A stretch of DNA of 64,000 bases, from NCBI GenBank assembly GCA_905215505.1, contig CAJMPU010000002.1, forward strand, positions 83,830-147,829. The letters run 5' to 3'. Positions 10,797 to 20,349 of the stretch are shown here, piece after piece (position 1 is the stretch's first letter; each line of letters starts with the position of its first letter). This DNA comes from an uncultured bacterium. GTDB lineage: Bacteria > Actinomycetota > Coriobacteriia > Coriobacteriales > Coriobacteriaceae. Made by a program: the position numbers and the translations under genes. Below the pieces are notes generated by a model that worked only from the letters and a program-made list of their open reading frames with translations, was not told the origin of the DNA and did not search any database.

Positions 10797-10824
10797 TTGC
10801 GCAACTGTGCATAGTGTATATATA
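10797..10824 (+). promoter_or_regulatory. Promoter and probable operator of the GntR-ABC operon
   Basis: TTGCGC and TATATA are 16 bases apart, about 50 bases before the GntR start. The -10 lies inside an imperfect palindrome, CATAGTGTATATATACTGTG, which is the type of site YtrA-like repressors bind, so autorepression is likely. Confidence 0.55.
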
Positions 10825-10874
10825 CTGTGCTTACCGGTTATATACACGTGTAGCCCAACAGCTAAGGAGCCGCT

Positions 10875-11255
10875 GTGGACATAATCTTATCCAATTCGAG
10901 CGACAAGCCCATCTACGAGCAGATTTCCTCGCAGGTCAAAGCGCAGATCCTTTCGGGCGCACTCGCTGCGGGAGCCAAACTCCCCAGCATCCGTGCGCTC
11001 GCGAGCGACCTCGGTGTGAGCGTCATTACCACCAAGCGTGCTTATGCCGACCTGGAACAGCTCGGCTTTATCTGCACCGTGCAGGGCAAGGGCTGCTTTG
11101 TCGCCGAGGGAAACCAGGAGCTCTTGCGCGAAAACCAGCTCTGCCATATCGAAGAGTTGCTTGCGCAGGCCGCTACGCAGGCCGAAACCCTGGGCGTCAC
11201 GCGCGACAAATTGCACGAGATGCTCGACCTTGTGGCCCCCGAAACCATGCAGTAG
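10875..11255 (+). CDS. GntR family regulator, YtrA type
   Basis: 126 residues. The N-terminal winged helix has the GntR signature: PIYEQISSQVKAQI, LPSIRALASDLGVS, then TTKRAYADLEQLGFI and the wing GKGCFV. The C-terminal part is only about 45 residues and helical, which is the YtrA subfamily layout rather than the large effector domains of FadR or HutC types. Such regulators repress the ABC exporter operon in which they lie, often responding to envelope-active antibiotics; here the ABC ATPase follows after 23 bases. The GTG start has AAGGAG 5 bases upstream. Confidence 0.9.
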   Translation: MDIILSNSSDKPIYEQISSQVKAQILSGALAAGAKLPSIRALASDLGVSVITTKRAYADLEQLGFICTVQGKGCFVAEGNQELLRENQLCHIEELLAQAATQAETLGVTRDKLHEMLDLVAPETMQ

Positions 11256-11278
11256 CCATCTGCAAGAAAGGCTATACC

Positions 11279-12160
11279 ATGCAAAACTTGCTAGAACTCA
11301 AAGGCGTCTCACGCTGTGTGAGCGACCGTTTTTCGCTACGCGATGTCACGCTCACCGTGGAGCCCGGCCAGATTGTCGGCTTTGTAGGCGCAAACGGCGC
11401 CGGCAAGACAACGACCATTCGTGCCGCGCTCGGGCTTATAAAGCTCGATGCCGGCGAGGTGCATCTGTTTGGACAGCGCTGCGACACCAACGCGCCCGAC
11501 GAAACGCAGCGCCACCTGCGCTCCCGCGTAGGCCTTGTCCTGGACACGTGCCCCTTCCCCTCCACGCTCAAGGTGGGCCAGATCGAGAGGCTCGTAGGCC
11601 CGGCGTACCCCACGTGGAGCTGCGAAACGTTCGCCGGGTTCATCGACCGATTTGGCCTCGACCCCAAGACAAAGGTCAAGGACCTCTCACGCGGCATGGG
11701 CATGAAGCTGCAGCTCGCGTGTGCGCTCAGTCACAATGCCAAGCTGCTCGTTTTGGACGAAGCCACCGCGGGCCTCGATCCCATGGCGCGCGAAGAGCTG
11801 CTCGATGAGCTGCTCGCCTTTGTTTCCCACGGCCAGCGCAGCGTACTGCTCTCGAGCCACATTACGTCCGACCTCGATCGCGCCGCCGACCGCGTCATCT
11901 GCATCGATAACGGTTCGATTGTATTTGACCTGCCGCGCGAGGACATTACTGACCGCGCCGGCATCGCCCACTGCACCCAGGCACAGGCCGCCGAGCTTAT
12001 GGCTTGCGTCGAAGGCGCCCGCGCCGCCCACCACGCCTATAGCGTGGACGTGCTCGTGCCCAACCGTCGCGAAGCGCTCGAGGCCTTTCCCGAGATTCCC
12101 TGCGATCGGGCAACCATTGATGACTACCTGCGCCTCACGCTGAAAGGGGCTTCGAAATGA
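11279..12160 (+). CDS. ABC transporter ATP-binding protein
   Basis: 293 residues. Walker A is GANGAGKTT, Walker B is LLVLDEATAGLDP, and the H-loop is in LLSSHITSDLD. The signature is DLSRGMGMKLQLA, so the usual LSGGQ is LSRGM, a variant common in ATPases of ABC-2 exporters. The ATG at 11279 follows an AAGAAAGG site; the frame is open further upstream but that part overlaps the GntR gene. The last four bases (ATGA) overlap the permease start, indicating translational coupling. Probable role is export or resistance together with the 12157-12855 permease. Confidence 0.9.
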   Translation: MQNLLELKGVSRCVSDRFSLRDVTLTVEPGQIVGFVGANGAGKTTTIRAALGLIKLDAGEVHLFGQRCDTNAPDETQRHLRSRVGLVLDTCPFPSTLKVGQIERLVGPAYPTWSCETFAGFIDRFGLDPKTKVKDLSRGMGMKLQLACALSHNAKLLVLDEATAGLDPMAREELLDELLAFVSHGQRSVLLSSHITSDLDRAADRVICIDNGSIVFDLPREDITDRAGIAHCTQAQAAELMACVEGARAAHHAYSVDVLVPNRREALEAFPEIPCDRATIDDYLRLTLKGASK

Positions 12161-12855
12161 AACGCGCCTTTATGTCCGAACTCGCCATCGTTCGCACGCT
12201 TATCCCGAGCATCGCGGGCGTCGGCTTATTTATATTCATCGTGTTGACCCTCGCCAACGCATCGGATGGTGATTCCGGCATGAGTGCCGGCGCCTGCGCG
12301 GTCAGCGCCATGTCGCCTATCATGGTCATGAGCTCGCTGGCCGGCTTCGACAATCAAAACGGTTGGGAGCGTTATCGGGCAACGCTGCCCTTCTCGCGCA
12401 AAGACATCATCTGCGCACGCTACCTGAGCATCATTGTCTTCTCGGCTGCCATGGCGTGCGCCGCCGCGCTTCTGAACATCGTCTCTATCCCGCTCTTCAA
12501 CAGCGTGGGCATTCCTTCGACGGGACAGACGGTCTTTGAGATCGCAATCGCCTCGGCAGCATCGATGCTCATCTCCCTCATGATGGTGTTTTTGGCGCAG
12601 CCGCTGTTCTTTCGATTTGGACACATGGAGGCGCTGCGCCTATCCGTTGGCCTGTTTGCCCTGCTCGGATGCCTTGCCATGGCCACGCTGAGCTCCTCCA
12701 ACCCCATCAGCAACTGGCTCATGTCGATTGCCGGGGCAAATCCCGATCCTGCCGTTCTGGGCTGTCTGTGCGCAGGAATTGCCGTGCTGGCCCTCGCGCT
12801 ATGCGCAATCAGCTGCACCGTCAGCACCAAGGTTTATCGAGTACGCGACCTGTAG
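12157..12855 (+). CDS. ABC-2 type permease
   Basis: 232 residues with six predicted membrane segments and the phrase NGWERYRATLPFSRKDIICARY, typical of the small ABC-2 permeases paired with YtrA-type regulators. It overlaps the ATPase gene by four bases (ATGA). The six-helix permease would form a homodimer with two copies of the ATPase. The gap after it (12856-12941) contains a C-rich tract but no gene. Confidence 0.85.
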   Translation: MKRAFMSELAIVRTLIPSIAGVGLFIFIVLTLANASDGDSGMSAGACAVSAMSPIMVMSSLAGFDNQNGWERYRATLPFSRKDIICARYLSIIVFSAAMACAAALLNIVSIPLFNSVGIPSTGQTVFEIAIASAASMLISLMMVFLAQPLFFRFGHMEALRLSVGLFALLGCLAMATLSSSNPISNWLMSIAGANPDPAVLGCLCAGIAVLALALCAISCTVSTKVYRVRDL

Positions 12856-12941
12856 TCACGCGAGTCCCAATCCACGAAGGACGCGATCGCCCCCCCCGCA
12901 AATCCGTGACAAATGGCATATCCCCGGCACGCGCTATCGTG

Positions 12942-14243
12942 CTACTTGCGCAGCGGCTTGGGCAGCGGAATGCCGGCGGCGATAACGGCGGCGATGATCA
13001 TGCAGACGATGCCCTTGAGCGGGAAGCACATGAGCAGCAGGCCCACGACCATGACGGGCTGGCGCATGACGGCGCCCATCGTCGAGGCGGTACAGACGGC
13101 GACGCAAAAGACCGGATCGGCGCCGGTGAGGATGGCGAAGCCGTAGCCCAGGCTCACGCCCGAAAAGATAACCGGGAAGAAGTGACCGCCGCGCCAGCCC
13201 AGGTTGATGAGGGCGGGCGTCAGCATGGCCTTGACCAGACCGGTCGCGATAAGCACGCCGGCGGGAATGGTCAGGTAGGTTTCCATGAGCACGTCGGCCT
13301 GGGTCTCGCCGGCAAACATGGTGTAGGGCAGGACCGTGCCGCAGATGGCGAGCGCCAGACCAGCCAGCATTGCCTTAACGACAGGACGCTCTCCTATGGC
13401 CCGGGCAAACGCTTCGCTCGCGTGCTCAGAGACAAAGTACAGCCAGCCGCAGATTGTTCCGATCAGCGACAGAGGAATGAGCCAGGTAAGCTCCAGGTTG
13501 CCCACCTCGGCGGCCTCGAACCTCGGCATACCCATGCCGCCGCCCACAAGCTGGCCAAGCAGCAGGTAGGTGCCCAAACCGCCAGCGATCGCGATACCGT
13601 AGACCACGGTCTTTTGCGCCTTGGGAAGCTTGATGGTGATCTCGTCGGACGCGGACTCATCGTCATTGGCATCCTGACCGTCAGCACTTCCGGCGAGCGG
13701 CGCCACAAAGCCAAAGACGGGCGCGGTAAAGAGCGCCGTCAGCGCGGCCTGGGTGCCCAACAGCGTGAGCTCCCTAAACTCGGCGCCAAAGCGGCGCATG
13801 CGGTCGCCGACCCAGCTGCACAGGCCCGCGATGACGCCAGTCAGGCCGGCCTCCGGTCCAATGCTTCCGCCAAACAGCAGCGGCAGCAACGCCGCAAGCG
13901 AAAGCTTGCCCAGGTTGTCGTACGGATAGCGGCCGTCGCGCTTTACCTTGGCCATCACCTGGTTGAGGTCATCAGTCTTGGTGCCCGTCATCTTTTCGTA
14001 CAGACCGATTAGCAGACCGCCCAGCAGGCAGACGAAAAACGGGTAGGGCAGAAAACCGAACGGGCCGCTCGCGAGCTCGGGCGAAGCGACACCCAGCATA
14101 TGCGGGATCTCGGTCCATAGATAGTCGATGCCATGCTCCATCGCAAAGAAGAACAGCCAGACCGCGGCGCCCGCAAACGCACCGGTCACAGCAACGCTAG
14201 CTAAAAACAGCGCACGGTTTTTGGGTTTGGCAAGGTTACCCAT
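12942..14243 (-). CDS. ClC family chloride channel/antiporter
   Basis: 433 residues with about ten to twelve membrane helices. The segment LLFGGSIGPEAGLTGVIAGLCSW matches the ClC selectivity region in which G-K-E-G-P is replaced by G-P-E-A-G, as in the YfeO-like branch; the Glu is the gating/proton glutamate. An Asp-rich loop around residue 190 is probably cytoplasmic. GGGAGG precedes the ATG. It stands alone. Likely function is chloride or fluoride movement or acid resistance; which ion cannot be read from the sequence. Confidence 0.88.
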   Translation of the reverse strand: MGNLAKPKNRALFLASVAVTGAFAGAAVWLFFFAMEHGIDYLWTEIPHMLGVASPELASGPFGFLPYPFFVCLLGGLLIGLYEKMTGTKTDDLNQVMAKVKRDGRYPYDNLGKLSLAALLPLLFGGSIGPEAGLTGVIAGLCSWVGDRMRRFGAEFRELTLLGTQAALTALFTAPVFGFVAPLAGSADGQDANDDESASDEITIKLPKAQKTVVYGIAIAGGLGTYLLLGQLVGGGMGMPRFEAAEVGNLELTWLIPLSLIGTICGWLYFVSEHASEAFARAIGERPVVKAMLAGLALAICGTVLPYTMFAGETQADVLMETYLTIPAGVLIATGLVKAMLTPALINLGWRGGHFFPVIFSGVSLGYGFAILTGADPVFCVAVCTASTMGAVMRQPVMVVGLLLMCFPLKGIVCMIIAAVIAAGIPLPKPLRK

Positions 14244-14368
14244 CGGGTCCTCCCGTGGTCAAAGTCAACATAGATACATTTTATTGTAGAGCGCGCGTTG
14301 CCCGAACGAGCCAACCGTCTGCGCTGCAAACGGCACCATTGGGAGTCATAGTGGGGCAGGCTCAAGAC

Positions 14369-14902
14369 TTATCCGTTGATAATCGAGGCAATCTCGCGCA
14401 AATCGTCGGCAAAGTAGATTCCGTGCTGCCGCCTCGGGCTCGAAAGCCCTTTATCAATCATGTGCTCGAGCAGCGCCTTAAGATCGTTGTAGTAGCCCCC
14501 GAGGTTGTACAGGATGCACGGTGCACTCAAGTGCCCCAACGACACGGCGGACATGACCTCGGCAATCTCCTCGAGCGTGCCCGTACCGCCCGGGAAAGCG
14601 ATGAACACGTCGCCGAGCTCGATCATCTTGGCCTTACGCTCGGCCATGTCACTCGTCACGATGAGGTCGTCAATACCGTCGTGTTGAAACTCTGCCTCGA
14701 TAAAAAAGCTCGGCTCAACACCCGTCACGTGTCCACCTGCCTCGAGCACGCTATCGGCAAGCGCGCCCATCAGGCCCGACTTGGAGCCGCCGTATACCAG
14801 CGCGTGGCCGTTGGAGCCAATCCACGTGCCGAGCTCTCGCACTGCAGGCAGAAACGCCGGGTCGTTGCCGACGCTCGCGCCCAGGTACACCGTGATGTTC
14901 AT
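14369..14902 (-). CDS. LOG family (TIGR00730) nucleotide-hydrolase-like protein
   Basis: 177 residues. Contains GGSKSGLMGALAD and the signature FPGGTGTLEEI (P-G-G-x-G-T-x-x-E). The family was once called lysine decarboxylase-like, and characterised members are cytokinin-activating phosphoribohydrolases acting on nucleoside 5'-monophosphates. The ATG at 14902 is preferred, with GAGGGGG 7 bases upstream; a TTG two codons earlier is in frame but lacks spacing. No obvious partner gene. Confidence 0.88.
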   Translation of the reverse strand: MNITVYLGASVGNDPAFLPAVRELGTWIGSNGHALVYGGSKSGLMGALADSVLEAGGHVTGVEPSFFIEAEFQHDGIDDLIVTSDMAERKAKMIELGDVFIAFPGGTGTLEEIAEVMSAVSLGHLSAPCILYNLGGYYNDLKALLEHMIDKGLSSPRRQHGIYFADDLREIASIING

Positions 14903-14938
14903 ATGCAATCCCCCTCGTCGTGACGCGCGGCACCCGTT

Positions 14939-15364
14939 CTATCGTTGCCGGCGACGGTACTCGCGCACGCGGCGCGACAGATCGGCGAGCTCGTCACGAT
15001 CGAGCTCTTCCAAATGCTCAAGATCGTCCATAAAGCGCGCCATGGTGTCCTTTTGGCGCAGTTTAATGAGCGTATTGCAGTAGTTCACCGCCACACCCGT
15101 GAGCATGGCGATGTAGAAGATGCTGATGACGCTCAGGACGACGGTAATAGCGCGGGCGACCGGCGTTTCGGCCGGGATATCGCCAAAGCCGATCGTCGAG
15201 ACCGTCTCAAAGCTAAACCAGAGACCATCGCCAAACGTAAGGGTCGTGGGCTCGGACAGCCAGACGGCCGTCGAGCACAGCAGATAGAAGACGAGAAACA
15301 GGCCCGTGATGCGCGCAAAGCCAGCCTGGCGCAAAACATCGGCAAGCGTCCTCAACTTGTTCAT
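14939..15364 (-). CDS. Two-TM potassium channel
   Basis: 141 residues. Two membrane helices flank a pore helix and a selectivity filter TIGFGD, the bacterial Ion_trans_2 layout. A charged, Arg-rich helical tail of about 50 residues follows and is too short to be an RCK domain. The ATG at 15364 is chosen for AAGGGG 5 bases upstream; the frame continues upstream into a palindromic repeat at 15419-15535, so a longer protein is unlikely. Confidence 0.85.
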   Translation of the reverse strand: MNKLRTLADVLRQAGFARITGLFLVFYLLCSTAVWLSEPTTLTFGDGLWFSFETVSTIGFGDIPAETPVARAITVVLSVISIFYIAMLTGVAVNYCNTLIKLRQKDTMARFMDDLEHLEELDRDELADLSRRVREYRRRQR

Positions 15365-15418
15365 CGCGACCCCTTTTCCCAGACGCCCCATCACGTTGCT
15401 CGGTATTGTCGCACATCC

Positions 15419-15535
15419 GGCACTTGGGGACGTTCCTTTTGTGTCAAACAGATTGGGAACGTCCCTAAGTGCCAACTCCGGCAAAGAGTGTCCCCAGCGA
15501 CTAGTCGTTTAAGAACGTCCCCAATGACTACCCAT
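15419..15535. repeat. GGGGACGTTC-type palindromic repeat, two modules
   Basis: First module: 18-base arms at 15419-15436 (GGCACTTGGGGACGTTCC) and 15456-15473 with one mismatch. Second module at 15500-15535 contains CGACTAGTCG followed by AAGAACGTCCCCAATGACT, which recurs at 22474-22527. It lies between the divergent K+ channel and sensor kinase genes. Confidence 0.8.
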
Positions 15536-15603
15536 CTGCCGGGTGTTAGGGTGGCTGAGCTGGTATCCTTATGCGGTATTATCTCGACTCGATAGGATTG
15601 CCT

Positions 15604-18408
15604 GTGAAACCTTCCGCCGTCCTTCGCTTAGCTCTATATCGCACCCTAGCCGTCGCGCTTGCTGCGCTCACACTACTGAGCGCCGTCATGCCCACCCCGG
15701 CCTTTGCCGCCGACTCCGACCAGCAGGTCAAGACGGTCCGCGTTGGCTGGCTCGTCAACAACAAAGGCTTCCAGGAAGGCACGCCGGGCGAGCGCCTCTC
15801 GGGATGGGGCTACGAGTACCTCCAGACCCTCTCGTATTACACAAAGGGCTGGCAATACGAATACGTTAGCGGCACCTTCTCCGAGCTTATGGACATGCTC
15901 GAGGCGGGCGAAATCGACCTCATGCCCAACATCTCGTATTCGGCAGAGCGCGAGCAGAAGCTGCTCTTTTCCTCGAACCCCGAGGGCACTGAGCGCTACT
16001 ACATCTACGCCAGGCCCGATCGCGACGACCTTGCCAAAGGCGACCCCCAGGCGCTCCAAGGCCTTACCATCGGCTGCAACGCCGGCGTTATGCAAACTAT
16101 CGTCGGCCAGCAGTGGCTCGCCGACGAAGGCGTTACCTGCACCTATAAAGAAATCGACACCGGCAGTGCCCTCTTTGAGGCGCTTGCAGACGGCGAGGTC
16201 GACGCCGTCATCATGAACGACACCATTTCGTCGCCCGATGCGTCACCCATGTTCTACGTAGGCTCGAGCGACTACTATTTTGCCGTTCCCAAAAGCCGCC
16301 CTGACCTGATGAACGACATCAACGCCGCCATGGCGACCATCGCCCGCGATAACCCGCGCTATAACGAGGAAGTCAAATCGAGTTACTCGACCCAAAACAG
16401 TGGCTCGTCATCGCTCACCGGCACCGAGACCACCTGGCTCAAAGAAAACGGCAATACCATCACGCTCGGCTATCTTAAAAACCAACTTCCCTACTGTACG
16501 CAAAATGACGACGGCGAAATGGAAGGGTCGCTCGCCTCGCTTGCAACGACGTTGCACGACAAGTTTGGCATTACGGTCAATACAATCGCACTCTCGAACA
16601 ACAAGCAAATGATCAAAGCCCTTTCCAACGGAACCATCGATGTCGCCCTGCCGTTGTTTCGCGACTACTGGCTCGCCGAGCAGACAGGGGTCATCCAGTC
16701 AAACTCGATGGGAACGGTTTCGCTGACCGCCATTCACAGTGGCAAAAACCTGAACAGCGACCTTAAGAACATCGCTTGTACAAAGAGCACAATCGTTAAC
16801 CGTTTTGAGCTCGAAAGTCTCTTTCCGAACGCAACGGTAACCGAGTATTCGAATGACGGCGAGGTGCTCAAAGCCCTCAATGAGGGGAAGGCACGTTGCA
16901 TCATTGTCTCCAGCACGCGCCTGGAAACTCTCCGCGACATCTACGACATCGAGGATTTCGAAACACAGGAACTCACCAACACGGCGCAACTATCGTGTTT
17001 AATTTCGCGCGGCAAGCCCGAGCTGCTGGGAATCATCAATAAGGGCATCGTCAATGCAGGTGAATCGCTCTCTGCAAACAGCTATTTCCCCACATCGTAC
17101 TCGGCGCAAGAATCGGATGCGTTCCGACTTCTCTACCGCAACCGCATCGTCATTGCGGCAGTCGTCATCTGCATTTTGCTCACCGGCATCATCATCCTTG
17201 TCTGGTCGCTTTACCGCGCACAGACAGAACGGCAGAAAGCTGATGCCGCCAACGCCGCCAAAACCGCTTTCCTCACGCGCATGAGCCACGACATCCGCAC
17301 GCCGCTCAACGGCATCCTGGGTCTTATCGAAATTGAGGAATTGAGAGAAGGCGACATGCAGGTCGCCCGCGAAAGCCGCGCCAAGGCGCGCGTTGCCGCC
17401 AATCACCTGCTGTCACTGATTAACGACATCCTCGAGATGGGCAGGATCGAGGAGCGCAAAGTGACACTCGAGCACGAATCATTCAACCTTAAAGAGCTGT
17501 GCGACAATGCGCTCGTACTGTGCAAGCTCCGCGCATCGGACCGCGGCATAACCATGCTCGACACCAGCGAGCCCTACGCTGTCGACCAATATATGATCGG
17601 CAGCCCCACCCATATTCGGCAGATCATTGTCAACCTGCTCGACAACAGCATCAAGTACAACAAGCACGGAGGCACCGTCACGTTCTCATCGACCATCAAA
17701 CCGGTCGACGACGAGCACGCCGCGTTTTGCTTTAGCGTCTCGGATACCGGCATTGGTATGACATCCGAGTTTTTGGCACACATTTACGAGCCGTTTGCCC
17801 AGGAAGGCGACGATGCGCGCAGCAAGTTCCAAGGAACCGGCATTGGCATGTCTATCGTCAAATCACTCATCGATATGATGGGCGGCACGATTGAGATTTC
17901 GAGTGAGGTTGGCGTGGGGAGTACGTTTAACGTCCAGATTCCGCTCGAGATCGACAAGAACCCTCAGGCAAAAGAACGTACGGACGAGCAGGCATACAGT
18001 TGCTCGCTTGCAGACATGAACGTTCTTTTGGCAGAAGATAACGAGCTCAATGCCGAGATTGCCCAGGCTCTGCTCGAAAGCGAGGGCATCGTCGTAACTC
18101 GCGCCGCCGACGGCAACGAAGCGGTCGACCTATACGTTGGCCGTCCCGCGGGTAGCTTCGATGCGATTCTTATGGACATCATGATGCCGGGCATGGACGG
18201 CTACGAGGCAACCCGCGCGATCCGCCTGAGCGAAAAGGCCGATGCGGCCGACATCCCCATCATCGCGCTCACCGCCAACGCCTTTGCCGAAGACGCCAAG
18301 GCGGCACACGATGCCGGTATGAACGCCCATCTGCCCAAACCGCTCGACTTTAGCAAGCTCAAAAACATACTCGCCTGTATCAAGAAATACGGATCCGTTT
18401 CGCTATAG
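15604..18408 (+). CDS. Hybrid histidine kinase with tandem solute-binding sensors
   Basis: 934 residues from a GTG at 15604, preferred because AGGA lies 6 bases upstream and a clean signal peptide ending at AFA-AD follows; an ATG at 15571 would add 11 residues. After the signal peptide come two family-3 solute-binding domains in tandem (about 35-240 and 265-490), one membrane helix (about 514-536), HisKA with MSHDIRTPLNG (about His561), HATPase with DTGIGM and GTGIGMSI, and a C-terminal receiver with LAEDNELN, ILMDIMMPGMDG (about Asp857) and LPKPLD. It senses small ligands, probably amino acids, outside the membrane. No cognate regulator is adjacent. Confidence 0.92.
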   Translation: MKPSAVLRLALYRTLAVALAALTLLSAVMPTPAFAADSDQQVKTVRVGWLVNNKGFQEGTPGERLSGWGYEYLQTLSYYTKGWQYEYVSGTFSELMDMLEAGEIDLMPNISYSAEREQKLLFSSNPEGTERYYIYARPDRDDLAKGDPQALQGLTIGCNAGVMQTIVGQQWLADEGVTCTYKEIDTGSALFEALADGEVDAVIMNDTISSPDASPMFYVGSSDYYFAVPKSRPDLMNDINAAMATIARDNPRYNEEVKSSYSTQNSGSSSLTGTETTWLKENGNTITLGYLKNQLPYCTQNDDGEMEGSLASLATTLHDKFGITVNTIALSNNKQMIKALSNGTIDVALPLFRDYWLAEQTGVIQSNSMGTVSLTAIHSGKNLNSDLKNIACTKSTIVNRFELESLFPNATVTEYSNDGEVLKALNEGKARCIIVSSTRLETLRDIYDIEDFETQELTNTAQLSCLISRGKPELLGIINKGIVNAGESLSANSYFPTSYSAQESDAFRLLYRNRIVIAAVVICILLTGIIILVWSLYRAQTERQKADAANAAKTAFLTRMSHDIRTPLNGILGLIEIEELREGDMQVARESRAKARVAANHLLSLINDILEMGRIEERKVTLEHESFNLKELCDNALVLCKLRASDRGITMLDTSEPYAVDQYMIGSPTHIRQIIVNLLDNSIKYNKHGGTVTFSSTIKPVDDEHAAFCFSVSDTGIGMTSEFLAHIYEPFAQEGDDARSKFQGTGIGMSIVKSLIDMMGGTIEISSEVGVGSTFNVQIPLEIDKNPQAKERTDEQAYSCSLADMNVLLAEDNELNAEIAQALLESEGIVVTRAADGNEAVDLYVGRPAGSFDAILMDIMMPGMDGYEATRAIRLSEKADAADIPIIALTANAFAEDAKAAHDAGMNAHLPKPLDFSKLKNILACIKKYGSVSL

Positions 18409-18450
18409 TTTGTGCTCAACCACCATGCACAGCCAGAAAGGAAGCCAACG

Positions 18451-18930
18451 ATGTTTAGGCCCTTACGTCGAAAGAAACGCGCCATCACTGACGAGGAAGC
18501 GCGCGAGTTGCTCGCCACCTGTAAGCGCGGCGTCTTTGCCGTCAACGGCGATGATGGCTACCCCTATGCCATTCCCGTCAACTACTTCTTTGACGCCGAG
18601 CACGACAAGATTTATTTCCATGGCGCCAAGGCCGGCCACAAGGTCGATTCGCTCAGGCGTGACGATAAAGTCTGCTTTACCGTTTACGGCAACGAGTGGT
18701 ACAAGGACGGCGACTGGGCTCCTTACGTCATGAGCACCGTGGTCTTTGGCCGTTGCCGCCTGGTAGATGAAGCGCCTGCGTTTATCGAGGACAAAGTCCG
18801 TCAGCTCGCGCTTAAGTACTACCCTTCTGCCGAAGAAGTCGAGGAGGAGATCGCCAAAGACATCAAGGGCGTCCAACTCTACGAGATTTCGATTGAGCAT
18901 CTTTGCGGCAAGCAGATTCACGAAAAGTAG
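18451..18930 (+). CDS. Pyridoxamine 5'-phosphate oxidase-like (NimA type) flavoprotein
   Basis: 159 residues. The start at 18451 has AAAGGA 8 bases upstream. The split beta-barrel signature is present: RGVFAVNGDDGYPYAIPVN, IYFHGAKAGHKVD and VCFTVYG. This is the pattern of the NimA/5-nitroimidazole reductase-like branch, small FMN-binding proteins that reduce or sequester compounds with flavin; the exact substrate is unknown. It follows the sensor kinase by about 40 bases on the same strand, and may be on the same transcript. Confidence 0.85.
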   Translation: MFRPLRRKKRAITDEEARELLATCKRGVFAVNGDDGYPYAIPVNYFFDAEHDKIYFHGAKAGHKVDSLRRDDKVCFTVYGNEWYKDGDWAPYVMSTVVFGRCRLVDEAPAFIEDKVRQLALKYYPSAEEVEEEIAKDIKGVQLYEISIEHLCGKQIHEK

Positions 18931-18962
18931 CGAATGCGAAAAACGCGCTCGCTACCCTCTGC

Positions 18963-19005
18963 GCCCCATGTGCCCACGCATTTTGACGGCGTGGGCACAT
19001 GGGGC
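18963..19005. repeat. Perfect 17-bp inverted repeat
   Basis: GCCCCATGTGCCCACGC is followed after 9 bases by its exact complement. It lies between the convergent flavoprotein and MalY genes. There is no T run on either side, so it is a strong hairpin but not a classical intrinsic terminator. Confidence 0.8.
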
Positions 19006-19026
19006 AGCACTCGAATCGAGCGCCCC

Positions 19027-20237
19027 CTATACCCCAAAAACGTAGCGGTCCAGGCGCTCACACGCCTCCTTTACCCGCGAAAGCGGCAGTGCCAGATTCA
19101 CGCGGATGTGACAAGGCCCGTGGAACGGACGGCCATCCTGATACCCCACGCCCACGCGCGCCCCCTCGTCAAGCAGCCACTGAATATCGCGGCCATGCTC
19201 GCGACACCACTCGGTGCAGTCCAGAAACACCATGTACGTGCCCTGCGGACGCGAATAGGACACGCCCTCAAAATGCTCGTCAACGTAATTGCAAAAGTAG
19301 TCAACGTTGGCTCGATGACCTCATTGAGCTCATCGAGCCACTCGTAGCCTTGCGGCTGGTAGGCACCGATAAGCGCATGCATGGAGAGGACGTTCATCTC
19401 GTTGTAGTGAGTCTTGTTGGACACGGCGCACACGCGGTCGCGCAGCGTCTCGTTATAGATGATGTGGTAGCTGCCGACCAGGCCCGCCAGGTTAAACGTC
19501 TTGCTGGGCGCATAGAGGGCAACCGTGCGCATGCGGGCATCCTCGCTCACCGACTGCGTCGGGATATGCTTGTGACCCGGCAGGATGATATCGGACCAAA
19601 TCTCATCCGAGATCACCACGCAATCGTGCTGGCGATAGATGTCCATGGCGCGCTCGATCTCGTCGCGCTCCCATACGCGGCCGCAGGGATTGTGCGGCGA
19701 GCAGAACACGGCGGCATGGATGTGGTTTTGGGCGAGCTTGCGCTCCATGTCCTCAAAATCCATGCGCCACACGCCCTGATCGTCGAGCTTAAGCGGGCTG
19801 TGGACAATGCGATAGCCCGCGGCCTCGATGGACTTGGTAAAGCCGATGTAGGTGGGACTGTGGACCAGCACCGCATCGCCCGGCTGGACATATGCGCGCA
19901 ACGTCGACACGACACCGCCCAGTACGCCGTTTTCGTAGCCGATATGCTCAGGGAGCAGGCCTTCGACGCCATTACGGCGGGTCTGCCATTCGATGATGCG
20001 GTCGAAGTACTCGTCGCGCGGATTGAAATAGCCAAACATGGGATGCTGGGCGCGCTGAATGATGTACTCCTGGACCGTGGGCACCGTGGCAAAGTTCATG
20101 TCCGCTACCCACATGGGGATGCGGTCGAAGCCCTCGTCGGGTGCGTTCGGAGCCATGCCGGGAATTTCTCCCCAGGAGTCAACGGCGATGGCGTCCATGC
20201 CGTGGCGGTCGATAAGCGAGGTAAAGTCGTATTTCAT
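19027..20237 (-). pseudogene. MalY/PatB-type aminotransferase, one-base frameshift
   Basis: A PLP-dependent class I/II aminotransferase (cystathionine beta-lyase/MalY branch). The first about 300 codons are intact and contain IPMWVADMNF, SPTYIGF, SPHNPCGRVW, ISDEIWSD and the PLP lysine in APSKTFNLAG. Near 19309-19311 the frame changes: the main frame goes on with unrelated residues to 19098, while the natural C-terminus continues in another frame (VDYFCNYVDEHFEG, then the stretch from 19263 ending LDRYVF) to 19027. Inserting one base at GAGCC-AACGTTGAC would restore a protein of about 400 residues. The gene is either recently inactivated or affected by a sequencing error. Confidence 0.88.
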
Positions 20238-20349
20238 GCTGAGCTCCCGTGCAAAGCGGATTGTTTCGGTAGGCGTTATTGTCCACCAGCGTGGGCGGTT
20301 TTGACATGGGGTTTGGCGCTTAATTTGGCGGGTGCGGACGAATGGCTGG

